64,000 nt of DNA, taken from contig WLXB01000002.1 in NCBI GenBank assembly GCA_012103295.1, forward strand, positions 41,371 through 105,370, given 5' to 3'. The position numbers were made by a program, and so were the translations under genes. Below the pieces are notes generated by a model. That model was given only the letters and a program-made list of their open reading frames with translations, was not told where the DNA came from and ran no database searches. Positions within the stretch are counted from its first letter, which is position 1. Each line of letters begins with the position of its first letter. Shown one piece after another: positions 34,481 to 44,014 of the stretch. Origin of the DNA: Alphaproteobacteria bacterium. Its GTDB lineage: Bacteria > Pseudomonadota > Alphaproteobacteria > Rhodospirillales > Rhodospirillaceae.

Positions 34481-36739
34481 ATGATAGGACGACCCGCGGC
34501 GGCCGCAATTGGGCTTTTTTTGCTCAGTTTTGTAGCGCCAGCCCTCGCTCAAGACCCCATCTCAGACATCCGAACCCGCATCGCCGAAAAAGGCCGGGCC
34601 ACAGTTCTGGTCAGAATGGATGTTGCCGAACCTACCGCCGAACCCGGGCTCAACCGGGAAGGCGCCGCAGTTCAATCCACCAATACCATGACCCCCCGAG
34701 ACCGTTTGGAGCGGGTCCGAGAAGGCATCGCGTCCCAACGCGCCGGCCTTGAAAGCTCCATGGCTGCCCACGGCATCACGATGCAGCGCACCTATGAGAA
34801 CTTGCCGTTCTTTGTCACCACCGTCGACGAAGCGGGGCTAGAAGTCTTGCTACGTGACCCCAGCGTCACCGCGGTTACACTCAACCGAGCACGCAGGCCA
34901 AACCGAGATATAGTGCGCAAAGTTATTGTGTCCGATCAGGAGCTCACAGCCCTACAAGCGGCGACCATTGGTGCAACAGCGGAACAGGTCGCCGCTGAAC
35001 GAGCAATACGAAACCAGGCATCTTTTGCAAGTTCTCCAAGCGGTGCGGCTACGCCATCCCTAGACACCTCCGTGGGGTACATCAATGCCGAGCAAGTTTG
35101 GGCTCAGGGAGTTATCGGAACCGGCCAAGCCATCGCCATTCTTGATGATGGCATCGACGCGAACCACGATATGTTCGCAGGTAAAATCGTCGCCGAGGCT
35201 TGTTTTTCCGACACCTTTGACGCGGTGGACGAGTCCCTTTGCGCCAACGGCAACGACAGTCAGATTGGCATTGGCTCAGCCAGTCTTTGTCCCGCAGGCA
35301 CGACTGTCTGCGAACACGGGTCACATGTTGCAGGTATTGCAGCTGGCAATGATCAAACGGGGTCAACCACACGGCGCGGTGTCGCCTATGGCGCAACCCT
35401 GATTCCCATCCAGGTCTTTACTCGGGTGAACGATCCGGATGCCTGCGATGGGGAAGACTCCTGTGAGCTGTCCTATGACTCAGCAACCGTGGCCGCCCTC
35501 AACCACGTCATCACCTTGACCGATACGATTTCTATAGCAGCGGCCAATATGAGTCTCGGCTCAGAACTGACGGACTCGGCCTGCGACAACAATGTCCACA
35601 AGACAGCCATCGACACACTGCGCGGCTTGGGTGTTTTGACTGCTATCGCTTCAGGCAATGCTGAAGCTGTCGGCTCCGTTGAGAATCCGGGCTGTATCTC
35701 AACAGCCCTGACGGTGAGCTCGTCAATCATCACCGTTCCCGACAGTACCGTGAACCATGCCCCAATGGTCGATGTACTGGCACCGGGCGTCTTTATTGTC
35801 TCCGCTGTTCCGAACAACAGCTACGCATCGTTCTCGGGCACCTCCATGGCAACACCCCATGCGGCCGGTGCGATTGCCCTGCTCAAGTCCGCTAACCCGA
35901 CCGCGACCGCCGACGAAATAGAGACTGCGCTGGAAAGCACTGGTGTTCCCACCACATTGGCGGCGTGGACTTGGAGCACGCCACTGATCGATGTCGAAGC
36001 TGCGCTTGCGTCCATGGGCGGAAGTGGCGCCCTCTCTGGTCGAGTCATCGCCGGCGCCTTTGCCTCTAACCGAACCAAGGCTCAAAGCAACATCCGGTTT
36101 TATAATCCGAATGCTAGCGCAGGAACCGCAACCGTTGACGTAGTCGACGACCTCACTGGCGAGACCGCTGGCACCTATAGCCGTAGCATTCCGGCCGGCG
36201 CGTCTATTCAAGTAAGCATGGAAAACATCGAAGACGGGGCATCACCCCAGATTGTGCCCGCAGGCGGCGACACCCAAAGTTACACCCTACACGTAAACGC
36301 CACCTTCAGCGGCTACATCCAGCACATTCTGTGGAACCCAGCTGGCGGCTCGCTGACCAATCTCTCGGGTTGTGGTAACGGTCTCGCGAACACGGTGCGC
36401 GATATTGGGAATGTGCACACCTCAATCATCACCGGGTATCCGAGTTACGTGATGGTTTATAATTCGGGCGCGACGGAAGCGATGCCAACATTCGTGGTCA
36501 CCGACGCGCGGGACGGATCTTCTCTTGGCAACTTCACTTTCAACAGCGCGGTTGCACCCAACACCTCGTCGACAGTGCTCGTTAGTGACCTTGTTGAATT
36601 TTTCGGTGGGACGCCTGAGAGCGATCAATTCCACCTCAACTTGGAATTACAAAGCGGCTTCACCGGTTTCGCGCAGCATATCGTCGACAACGAGATCGGC
36701 GGCGTGCTGACCAACATGACCGCGAAGTGCGATTTGTAG
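34481..36739 (+). CDS. Subtilisin-like serine protease (peptidase S8), secreted
   Basis: A 752-residue protein with signal peptide ending PALAQ (residue 24). An I9-like propeptide region covers about 40-145. The S8 domain holds the triad Asp222 (AILDDGID), His279 (EHGSHVAG) and Ser455 (FSGTSMATPHAAG). The last 230 residues, after SMGGSG, form two beta-rich repeats (ASNRTKAQSNIRFYN and SGYIQHILWN; later TGFAQHI), probably for binding or secretion. It should be an exported protease. A good AAGGA site precedes the ATG. It lies on the plus strand between hisH2 and the wbuX-like gene, splitting an otherwise functional trio. Confidence 0.88.
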   Translation: MIGRPAAAAIGLFLLSFVAPALAQDPISDIRTRIAEKGRATVLVRMDVAEPTAEPGLNREGAAVQSTNTMTPRDRLERVREGIASQRAGLESSMAAHGITMQRTYENLPFFVTTVDEAGLEVLLRDPSVTAVTLNRARRPNRDIVRKVIVSDQELTALQAATIGATAEQVAAERAIRNQASFASSPSGAATPSLDTSVGYINAEQVWAQGVIGTGQAIAILDDGIDANHDMFAGKIVAEACFSDTFDAVDESLCANGNDSQIGIGSASLCPAGTTVCEHGSHVAGIAAGNDQTGSTTRRGVAYGATLIPIQVFTRVNDPDACDGEDSCELSYDSATVAALNHVITLTDTISIAAANMSLGSELTDSACDNNVHKTAIDTLRGLGVLTAIASGNAEAVGSVENPGCISTALTVSSSIITVPDSTVNHAPMVDVLAPGVFIVSAVPNNSYASFSGTSMATPHAAGAIALLKSANPTATADEIETALESTGVPTTLAAWTWSTPLIDVEAALASMGGSGALSGRVIAGAFASNRTKAQSNIRFYNPNASAGTATVDVVDDLTGETAGTYSRSIPAGASIQVSMENIEDGASPQIVPAGGDTQSYTLHVNATFSGYIQHILWNPAGGSLTNLSGCGNGLANTVRDIGNVHTSIITGYPSYVMVYNSGATEAMPTFVVTDARDGSSLGNFTFNSAVAPNTSSTVLVSDLVEFFGGTPESDQFHLNLELQSGFTGFAQHIVDNEIGGVLTNMTAKCDL

Positions 36740-36747
36740 GGCGGGCC

Positions 36748-37920
36748 TTACCCACCAATCTTCATACTTGGGCGATCCGGCCATGGAACGGTGGTGCGAT
36801 CCCAGGAGTCCATGTCCGGCATACGCTCGCCGTCTTCAACCTGATTAGGTTGAAAGCGGTGGGGGTCGACCTGATGAGATGTGGCGGCCTCTAGGAATTC
36901 CTCTTCTGTCATATGAAGATACTCCAAGAAAATGTCGAGCGACGGTGGACGCTTGCCATCGTATTCCCGCTCCAACTTCTCACCCTCTTCACGGGTCATA
37001 CGGCCATTGCGAATTTCGATATTGGCGAGGTGGTTGGTCCGCCCCATACCGCGCTTGATATACTTTAGGTAATCGCGAATGCCTTGCATGTGGCATTCGA
37101 TCTTCTCGTAATCGAACTGCGGCGGGATTCCTTCGACGCGGTCCCCTTGCCAATCAAGTTCTTTCTTGATGATCTCGACCTGCTTTTTGGTGTCCCATTT
37201 AATATAACTGCCGAGACACACAGAACGGCAGCCGAGTTTTTGCAACGCTTTGCGTGGAGGGTAGGAAAATGGATAGAGATCGCGTTTGGTCACACGGCCA
37301 CCGAGAAACTCGAACATGTCGTCCGCAGTCATGCCGAGATTCATCGCCCGGTTGAAGCGCTTCTCGTCGACTTCTTCCATTTCTTCGTAGCTGTAAAAGC
37401 TTTGGTACTCGGCCAAACTTTCACCCCCGAACAACAAGGGTATTTCATAACGAATCGCCATTTGCATGGTGTGAGCATAAATGCCCGTATGGCAGTGCCA
37501 GCAGAAATCGCCGCGCCGCTTCAGGCTTTCCAACATCAACTCGCGTACCACATGCCAACTGGGTGTGAACTGCACCACGTCGACACCGAGCATCTTGAAG
37601 GTGCGTTTGTTGTTCTCTTCCAGGGTGGGGCGATAGAAGCCGTGATCAAACCGGACCACCAGAGGCTTCATTTTCAACTGGGTGACGATGTACCAGAGCT
37701 GATAGGTAGAATCCTTACCGCCGGAAAACGGAACAATGCAGTCGTATAGGCCTTTGTCTTTGTACTGGACGACAAGATCATCCAGCTGACTGGCGCGATC
37801 AGCCCAATCAATCTTTTCTTCCTTGAACTCAATCTGCCGGCAAACCGAACAGGTACCCGTATCGTCGAAGGTCGTGGCTTCAGCAGTTTCAGGAAGCAAA
37901 CACTGGGCGCAAGATTTCAT
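36748..37920 (-). CDS. N-acetyl sugar amidotransferase (WbuX/WbpG family)
   Basis: A 390-residue PP-loop amidotransferase. An N-terminal zinc-finger pair (Cys4, Cys7, Cys24, Cys27; the start reads CAQCLLPET) precedes the ATP-binding loop SGGKDST (66-72). A second cysteine cluster, DFCWHCHTGI, and GGESLAEYQS follow. The family converts an N-acetyl group on a UDP-sugar to an acetamidino group, with ammonia delivered by HisH/HisF-like partners; such genes were named wbuX/wbuY/wbuZ or wbpG/hisH2/hisF2. Those partners are 2.5 kb away on the same strand, beyond the protease. The substrate sugar is not known. Confidence 0.88.
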   Translation of the reverse strand: MKSCAQCLLPETAEATTFDDTGTCSVCRQIEFKEEKIDWADRASQLDDLVVQYKDKGLYDCIVPFSGGKDSTYQLWYIVTQLKMKPLVVRFDHGFYRPTLEENNKRTFKMLGVDVVQFTPSWHVVRELMLESLKRRGDFCWHCHTGIYAHTMQMAIRYEIPLLFGGESLAEYQSFYSYEEMEEVDEKRFNRAMNLGMTADDMFEFLGGRVTKRDLYPFSYPPRKALQKLGCRSVCLGSYIKWDTKKQVEIIKKELDWQGDRVEGIPPQFDYEKIECHMQGIRDYLKYIKRGMGRTNHLANIEIRNGRMTREEGEKLEREYDGKRPPSLDIFLEYLHMTEEEFLEAATSHQVDPHRFQPNQVEDGERMPDMDSWDRTTVPWPDRPSMKIGG

Positions 37921-38005
37921 GGACGGACCTTAGGCAGACGCAAAGCTGAGTGATTGGCCAATTTGTAACACGGCCCTTGGACAAGGGGTACAGAACCTTC
38001 CATAC

Positions 38006-39028
38006 TTGCCGGCACAGTATTTAAGCAACAAGGCGGCCGCTTCCGTGGTGCAGACTCACAATCCCGACGACAGAGATTTAGTGTCCGTCATCATTCCCCT
38101 GTTCAACGAAGGTGAAAATGTAGCACCCTTGTGTGCCGCGCTCACGCCCGCGTTGGACGGCCTGAGCCGTTCCTATGAAGTGATCTTCGTTGATGACGGG
38201 TCGACGGATGACACGTTGAGCCAGCTTACAACCGCGGCGAAAGAGAATGCCAACTTCAAAGTGCTGAGCTTTAAACGCAATGTCGGCCAAACCCCGGCAA
38301 TGATGGCCGGCATCGACCATGCCAAAGGCGCAGTCATCGTACCCATGGACGGTGATCTACAGAACGACCCAGCTGATATCGGTACGTTGCTTTCCAAACT
38401 CGGTGAGGGATTTGGTGTTGTCTCAGGCTGGCGCAAAAATCGCAAAGACGCATTTTGGTCGCGAATTTTCCCCTCGCGAATCGCCAATGCGGTTATTTCC
38501 TGGGTCTCGGGAGTGCGACTCAAGGATTACGGCTGCACCCTTAAGGCCTACCGTCGCGACGTGCTGGAAGATTTCCGGCTCTACGGTGAGATGCACCGCT
38601 TCGTGCCCATCTACGCCCATTGGCAAGGCGCGAAAGTGGCAGAGGTCGCCGTAAGCCACCGTGCCCGTGAGCGGGGTGAATCCAAATACGGTATAAGCCG
38701 CGTCTTCAAAGTACTGCTCGATTTATTGGTGGTGAAGTTTCTCACCCAATACGAAGCCAAACCCATCTACATATTCGGTACCGTCGGCTTCGGGTTCTTC
38801 GGCATTTCATTCATCGCCGGCATCTGGGCTTTGTATTTGAAATATTTTGAAAACACGTCATTTGTCGAAACGCCATTGCCGCTGTTGTTCACATTGGGTT
38901 TCATTACAGGCGTGATGTGCATCCTTATGGGCCTGTTGGCCGAGGTGCTGGTTCGTGTGTATTACGAATCTCAGGGCAAACGCCAGTACACTGTACGCAG
39001 CAGCATCAACATAGACGATCAGCCATGA
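38006..39028 (+). CDS. GT2 family glycosyltransferase with two C-terminal membrane helices
   Basis: Up to 340 residues; the TTG at 38006 or the GTGs at 38045/38048 may start it, and the homologous part begins at VSVIIPLFNEGENV. GT-A motifs are present: VDDGSTDDT, the metal-binding MDGDLQND, and RKDAFWSRIFPSRIANAV with DYGCTLKAYRRDV. The C-terminus has two membrane spans (PIYIFGTVGFGFFGISFIAG and FTLGFITGVMCILMGLLAEV). This is the DPM1/GtrB/ArnC arrangement, in which a sugar is moved from a nucleotide to polyprenyl phosphate. It lies in the glycan-rich section, just before an asparagine-synthetase-like gene. Confidence 0.88.
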   Translation: MPAQYLSNKAAASVVQTHNPDDRDLVSVIIPLFNEGENVAPLCAALTPALDGLSRSYEVIFVDDGSTDDTLSQLTTAAKENANFKVLSFKRNVGQTPAMMAGIDHAKGAVIVPMDGDLQNDPADIGTLLSKLGEGFGVVSGWRKNRKDAFWSRIFPSRIANAVISWVSGVRLKDYGCTLKAYRRDVLEDFRLYGEMHRFVPIYAHWQGAKVAEVAVSHRARERGESKYGISRVFKVLLDLLVVKFLTQYEAKPIYIFGTVGFGFFGISFIAGIWALYLKYFENTSFVETPLPLLFTLGFITGVMCILMGLLAEVLVRVYYESQGKRQYTVRSSINIDDQP

Positions 39029-39059
39029 CACCTGCCCGTCACAGTGTCCGTTATCGAAT

Positions 39060-40913
39060 ATGTGCGGCCTAACGGGATTCGTCGGCGTCGGCGACGAAGA
39101 CAGTCTGCGAGCCATGACCGCGGCGCTGACTCATCGTGGTCCCGATGGCGAAGGCTACTATCGTGATCATCATGCGCCTGTCTTTTTGGGCCATCGCCGG
39201 CTGATCGTTCTTGACCCAGACGGTGGAACACAACCGATGTGGGATGCCCAGGGCACCGTCGCTGTCGTGTTCAACGGTTTGATTTATAACCACCGGGCAC
39301 TACGCGCCGAGTTAGAACAACTCGGGCACCACTTCACGTCGGACCATGCGGACACGGAAGTCCTCGTGCATGGCTGGAAAGCCTGGGGACGCGATCTTTT
39401 CATGCGGCTCGACGGCATGTTTGCCCTAGCCATATACGACCGCAACAAAAGCACAGTCACGTTGGCGCGAGATCGTTTTGGCGAAAAGCCGCTGTACTAT
39501 GCGGCTCGTTCCGAGGCCTTTGTCTTCGGCTCTGAGCTGACGGCGCTTCTGCATCATCCGTCCTTAAAAAACGCCACACCGTCAAAGATCGCGCTGCAGA
39601 AGTTTTTCGCCCATGGGTTCTTTCCTGCACCGCACACACCCTACGACGGCATCTCGAAACTTCTCCCCGGACAATGCCTAACCATCGACGCTAAAACACT
39701 GGCAACGCAGACTAGAACCTACTGGCGTTTCTCCCTTGGCGGTACAGAGCAGCCGGCAGGCTCGGAAGACGATTGGGCGGCGGAGCTGAATGCGTTAGTT
39801 GGTGATGCGGTTTCCTCACGCCTGGAGGCAGATGTGCCCCTCGGGCTTTTTTTGTCCGGTGGTGTTGATTCCAGTACCGTGCTGTCCTGCGCAGCTGATG
39901 TGCGAACACCCGCTTCTTTAAGTACGTTTTCCATCGGCTTTCGGGAAACCAGCTTCGATGAATCGCCCTGGGCTGAAGAAATGGCGTTGCGGGTGGGCAG
40001 CACCCACCACGTTGAAATTTGCGATCTTGATGCCGCTCAAAGTGGGCTTCCTGGATTGCTGTCCCATCTGGACGAGCCGCAAGGTGATCCGTCTATTCTG
40101 CCAACCAACCTGTTGTGTCGCTTTGCCCGCAAGCATGTGACGGTCGCTCTGTCCGGGGATGGAGGCGACGAATTGTTTGCCGGTTACGATCCGTTCCGGG
40201 TTCTAAAACGGGCCGCGCTCTACAACCAAGTCGTACCGAAACCCATGCACGACGCGATCCGATATATGGCGGGATGGCTGCCAAGATCCGACGCCAACAT
40301 GAGTTTTGATTTTATTCTGAACCGCGGGCTGCGCGGCCTTAAGCATCCGCCAAGCCAATGGAACCCGCGGTGGCTTGGCGCCCTTGGCCCCGACGACATT
40401 AGTGACCTGTTCAACACAACGATCACCGCAGAAGAGCTTTACAGCGAAGCCATCGAGGCCTGGGACGCCTGTGCAAGCCCACATCTCGTCGACAAAACTC
40501 TCGACTTCTACACCCGGTTCTATTTACCGGACGGAATCTTAACCAAAACGGATCGCGCGAGCATGGCCGTCGGCCTTGAAGTCCGGAGTCCTTTTCTCGC
40601 CAACGGTGTGGCCGAATTTGCCCAACGTCTGCCATGGCACGTGAAACTTAAAGGCCGCACTACGAAGTGGTTGCTCAAACGCGCCCTCAAAGACCGGCTA
40701 CCCTCGGACATTCTAAACCGTAAAAAGAAAGGCTTCGGCATCCCTCTGTCGCGCTGGCTGCGCAGCATGGACCCACCCAAAAGTAATGTTCCTCATACGG
40801 GCTCGGCTTGGCTTAAAGACCGGTGGCTGGATCATCAGTCCGGGCGCCGGGATGACCGGGCGGCCTTGTGGTGCTGGATGGCGCTGTCCCATGGTCTGAA
40901 GGCCTCACCATGA
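39060..40913 (+). CDS. asnB: Asparagine synthetase (glutamine-hydrolysing)-type amidotransferase
   Basis: A 617-residue two-domain protein. The N-terminal glutaminase begins MCGLTGFVG with the nucleophile Cys2. HRGPDGEG and the NH2-binding FNGLIYNH follow. The synthetase half has the PP-loop LFLSGGVDSSTVL near residue 262 and ALSGDGGDELFAGYD near 362. It makes asparagine or, as often in exopolysaccharide clusters, amidates a glycan carboxyl group. The flanking GT2 and SAM methyltransferase genes favour the second use, but the sequence does not decide. The next gene's start overlaps its stop codon (ATGA). Confidence 0.85.
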   Translation: MCGLTGFVGVGDEDSLRAMTAALTHRGPDGEGYYRDHHAPVFLGHRRLIVLDPDGGTQPMWDAQGTVAVVFNGLIYNHRALRAELEQLGHHFTSDHADTEVLVHGWKAWGRDLFMRLDGMFALAIYDRNKSTVTLARDRFGEKPLYYAARSEAFVFGSELTALLHHPSLKNATPSKIALQKFFAHGFFPAPHTPYDGISKLLPGQCLTIDAKTLATQTRTYWRFSLGGTEQPAGSEDDWAAELNALVGDAVSSRLEADVPLGLFLSGGVDSSTVLSCAADVRTPASLSTFSIGFRETSFDESPWAEEMALRVGSTHHVEICDLDAAQSGLPGLLSHLDEPQGDPSILPTNLLCRFARKHVTVALSGDGGDELFAGYDPFRVLKRAALYNQVVPKPMHDAIRYMAGWLPRSDANMSFDFILNRGLRGLKHPPSQWNPRWLGALGPDDISDLFNTTITAEELYSEAIEAWDACASPHLVDKTLDFYTRFYLPDGILTKTDRASMAVGLEVRSPFLANGVAEFAQRLPWHVKLKGRTTKWLLKRALKDRLPSDILNRKKKGFGIPLSRWLRSMDPPKSNVPHTGSAWLKDRWLDHQSGRRDDRAALWCWMALSHGLKASP

Positions 40914-41824
40914 TATCGGCTGACTCGCTTTCCACACCAGACTGTCGCATTACCGATAACGCCTTCGCCCGCGTCCGAGACAGCCAGGGGGCTTACTTTG
41001 AACCGGTGCAGGGTCTCGACCCCAATCAGTTCGCCGCCGACACATTAGACCCGGCACGGGCCATGGAAGCAGCGGCCATCTTACAGCGGGTCACACCACT
41101 GAACGGCAAGCGCGTTCTCGAAATCGGCGCCGGGTGCGGCGTCACCCATATTGTATGGACCAAACATTTTGGGATCGATGGAACCGCCGTTGAGCCGGAA
41201 GGGGAAGGGTTTGGAGACTCGGCCGCCATCGCGCGGGATCTGATTGCCGCAAACGGTCTAGACCCAGACCGCATTGTCGGCGCCACGGGAGAAGACCTAC
41301 CGTTTGAAAACAACCAGTTCGATATTGTGTATTCGTCGAATGTGCTGGAACACACCGCTGACCCGGCGCGCGTTCTCCATGAAGCGTTACGCGTGGTCAA
41401 ACCGGGCGGGGTCGTTCAGATCGTCTGCCCAAATTACCTATCCTACTTTGATGGGCATTACGCCGCGTTTCATCCGCCAATTTTCTCCAACCGTTTTTTT
41501 TGCTGGTGGATGAAAACCATCTACGGCAAGGACCCAACCTTCGCGGCGACCATTCGAACTGAGGTCAACCCGGTTTGGGCGCGACGACAATTAGTCGACA
41601 TTGCCCATTCAACGCCGATTGAAATTGTCGGGCTCGGGCAGGACGTCTTTCGCGAGCGCATGACCGACGGCTCCGTCGGACGATGGATGGCGCTCGGAAA
41701 AGTAGGTCGATTGGTAAAGCTCGCCACGACGTTCAGGCTTAATCGCCTCGCTGCCGCCGTCGTGATCGCCCTTCAGGGCTGGACGCCGCTGATTATTACA
41801 GTGCGGAAGGGGCCGTCACCCTGA
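40910..41824 (+). CDS. Class I SAM-dependent methyltransferase
   Basis: About 304 residues from the ATG at 40910, which overlaps the asnB stop by ATGA; a GTG 42 bases upstream inside asnB is less likely. Motif I is VLEIGAGCGVTHIVW near residue 69. IVYSSNVLEHTADPARVL and VVKPGGVVQIVCPNYLSY are typical of the Methyltransf_11 group. The C-terminal third is longer than in minimal methyltransferases and has a hydrophobic stretch near the end. The coupling to asnB suggests action on the same glycan. The acceptor is unknown. Confidence 0.8.
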   Translation: MISADSLSTPDCRITDNAFARVRDSQGAYFEPVQGLDPNQFAADTLDPARAMEAAAILQRVTPLNGKRVLEIGAGCGVTHIVWTKHFGIDGTAVEPEGEGFGDSAAIARDLIAANGLDPDRIVGATGEDLPFENNQFDIVYSSNVLEHTADPARVLHEALRVVKPGGVVQIVCPNYLSYFDGHYAAFHPPIFSNRFFCWWMKTIYGKDPTFAATIRTEVNPVWARRQLVDIAHSTPIEIVGLGQDVFRERMTDGSVGRWMALGKVGRLVKLATTFRLNRLAAAVVIALQGWTPLIITVRKGPSP

Positions 41825-41844
41825 CAGCCCGGCCAAAAACAGGT

Positions 41845-42066
41845 CTATTGGGCGACCAAATCTATTTCAGACTCCGTCACCACCCGGTGCTGGCCAATGG
41901 CGCCGCCTCGAATGCGATATTGCAGATCTGAGCCGGCCGGCGGCAAAAGTTGCATGATTTCGTAGTTATCCTTGGGGGCATCAGGGTCAGCCACCCGTGT
42001 CGTGAGCCGTAGTGATGGGGCGTCAAATTTAACATGCTGCCCGACTTTGAATTTATGAACGCTCAC
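41845..42066 (-). CDS. Small conserved hypothetical protein, 73 residues
   Basis: The likely start is a GTG at 42066 with GGAGAA eight bases upstream, giving 73 residues; an extended frame to 42183 has no such site. The sequence reads as a small beta-barrel-like domain: HKFKVGQHVKFDA, then DNYEIMQLLPPAGSDLQYRI and a C-terminal HRVVTESEIDLVAQ. I know this arrangement as a recurring small protein in Rhodospirillales-type genomes, without an assigned function. It is convergent with the methyltransferase and stands alone. Confidence 0.6.
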   Translation of the reverse strand: MSVHKFKVGQHVKFDAPSLRLTTRVADPDAPKDNYEIMQLLPPAGSDLQYRIRGGAIGQHRVVTESEIDLVAQ

Positions 42067-42332
42067 GAAAATTTCTCCTTGGCGTGTGTAAATGCGCGAT
42101 GAAGAGGGCTGTGTAAGGCAATTTGGCTCAGAACGCTCGGATTTTATTTTTATTCTTCCACTTAGCGATAACATTGCAGCCAAATTTAGGCCGTCGATAT
42201 CGGCGGTGATGGTTTGTTAGCCCTTGATCGAACACGAGTCGGAACCGCCACATTGACTCCCTCAGGGCCTGTTCGTACCAGTAGATCTTGGGAAAACACC
42301 CTGTCTCGTGCAGGGGTCGGGGAGCAAACTTG
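42067..42332. other. Divergent spacer between small protein and duplicated hydrolase
   Basis: This 266-bp gap separates two divergently transcribed genes, so promoters for both are expected. An AT-rich stretch (GATTTTATTTTTATTC near 42140-42156) is notable against the GC-rich surroundings. No convincing hexamer pair or riboswitch-like structure was recognised. Confidence 0.3.
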
Positions 42333-43994
42333 ATGAAAATCACGCGCCATTTTGTCCGAGTCGGCGAACGAGAGGTGCATTATCGGTGTGCAGGCTCCGG
42401 CCCACCTTTCGTGCTGTTTCATGTCAGCCCGCAATCCTCGTCCTTTGTCTTGCCCGAACTGCTGTCTTTGGCGGATCGCTACACATTGGTGGCTCTGGAT
42501 ACGCCGGGCTACGGAGACTCGGACCCTCTCCCGCTACCCGCGCCCAATATGGCTGACTATGCGGATGCAGTGATCGAGACGTTAGAGGCGCTGGGGATCG
42601 ATCGCGCACCCCTCTACGGATCTCACACCGGCGCCAATATTGCAGTTGAAGTCGCGCGCCGGGCGCCTCAGCGGGTTGCCGCGCTGGTGCTCGACGGCCT
42701 CTCCCTCAGCACACCCGAAGTCGCCCACGACCGTATCAATCATTACGCCCCGCGTTTTGAGCCGACAGCAGACGGTGGACACTTAGCCTGGGCGTGGCAA
42801 CACACTCGGGATCAACTTCTGTTCTGGCCCTGGTACCAGCCCCACAAAGCGAATCGCTTGCACGCCGATGTTAAAAACGCGGGCTACCTTCACGATGTTG
42901 TCCTGGGCAAAATGGCAGCGGCGGATTATTGGCTCGGCTACCGCGCGGCCTTTGGTCACGACAGTCGAGATGCTTTGAAACAGGTCACCATAGACACTTT
43001 TTTTGTCACCGCTGATGCCGATGCCCATACGGCTATAGAACGTAGTCTGCCCGACCTGCCCGACAACATTCGTTTTGTTGACACGACCGCGGACACGCAG
43101 CTCGATGCCATCCGCACGGTTTTGTCATCGGTCGAACACAGTGGCGTTTTTCAACCCCCCGAGGAACCCGAACATCGGCCCGGACTTTACCGCTCGATGA
43201 TTAAGGTTGGTGACGGACAACGATTGGTCCAGCGAGGCGGGCCGAACCAAGGCCAGCCACTGGTGCTGCTGCATGGTGGCATGGGGACATCCGCCTCAAT
43301 TGCCGATCGTGCCGCAGCCTTTGCGGCCAGCCGTCCGGTCTTCTCGCTCGACATCGCCGGCACCGGCGATTCCGATCCTTTGTCCCAAGCCAATGCAAGC
43401 ATCGACGCGTTCGCCGATGATGTCTGTGCAGTACTGGTCGCGTGCGGTGTCGACACCTTCGATCTTTATGGTGAATCCGGCGGCGCCACCCTAGCAGCCG
43501 CGGTGGCAGGCAAAACCAGCAACCAAGTCGGCAAATTGATTCTCGACCGGCCGGAATTTCCTGACGACGAACATAAAGATGGCTTGATCTCGAACATCGC
43601 ACCGGCAATTGAAGCGACCTGGGATGGCACCCACTTTTTAACCGCGTGGCACATGCTGCGTGACGCCGCCCTGTTTTGGCCTTGGTACAACCGAACCCGT
43701 GACAATGTTCGGGATATTGAACCAGACATTGAGCCTGCTGCGTTGCAAGCGCGGCTGGTGGCTTGGCTCAAGGGCCGTCTCACCTATGGGGATTACATGC
43801 GGTCGACGCTGAGCGCTGATCTGGGGTCACTGCTTCAGTCCGTGTCTCAACCGGTATTGGTTTTCGGCACGGCAGGTGACCAGTTAGAAAGCCACGCCCA
43901 TAAGACCGCGAACGCCCTGAACACAGCAGAACTTCACATCACCGATCAATTGCGCGCACCGACATCCGCCATGGCTGCTTTTCTATCTGCATAG
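42333..43994 (+). CDS. Duplicated alpha/beta hydrolase: one domain with His elbow, one with Ser
   Basis: About 553 residues from the ATG at 42333, with GGGGAG upstream. It holds two complete alpha/beta-hydrolase domains. Both contain the same cap-region motif, LFWPWY, at 163-168 and 447-452, so they arose by duplication. In domain 1 the elbow reads GSHTG, with His98 at the nucleophile position, and the oxyanion region reads HVSPQSS rather than the usual HG. In domain 2 the elbow is the normal GESGG (Ser382) and the oxyanion region is LLHGGMGTS. Domain 1 resembles the hydrolases at 51.5-53.1 kb. The substrate is unknown and the protein is predicted cytoplasmic. Confidence 0.8.
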   Translation: MKITRHFVRVGEREVHYRCAGSGPPFVLFHVSPQSSSFVLPELLSLADRYTLVALDTPGYGDSDPLPLPAPNMADYADAVIETLEALGIDRAPLYGSHTGANIAVEVARRAPQRVAALVLDGLSLSTPEVAHDRINHYAPRFEPTADGGHLAWAWQHTRDQLLFWPWYQPHKANRLHADVKNAGYLHDVVLGKMAAADYWLGYRAAFGHDSRDALKQVTIDTFFVTADADAHTAIERSLPDLPDNIRFVDTTADTQLDAIRTVLSSVEHSGVFQPPEEPEHRPGLYRSMIKVGDGQRLVQRGGPNQGQPLVLLHGGMGTSASIADRAAAFAASRPVFSLDIAGTGDSDPLSQANASIDAFADDVCAVLVACGVDTFDLYGESGGATLAAAVAGKTSNQVGKLILDRPEFPDDEHKDGLISNIAPAIEATWDGTHFLTAWHMLRDAALFWPWYNRTRDNVRDIEPDIEPAALQARLVAWLKGRLTYGDYMRSTLSADLGSLLQSVSQPVLVFGTAGDQLESHAHKTANALNTAELHITDQLRAPTSAMAAFLSA

Positions 43995-44014
43995 AAATTG
44001 CGACGGGGCGACTG

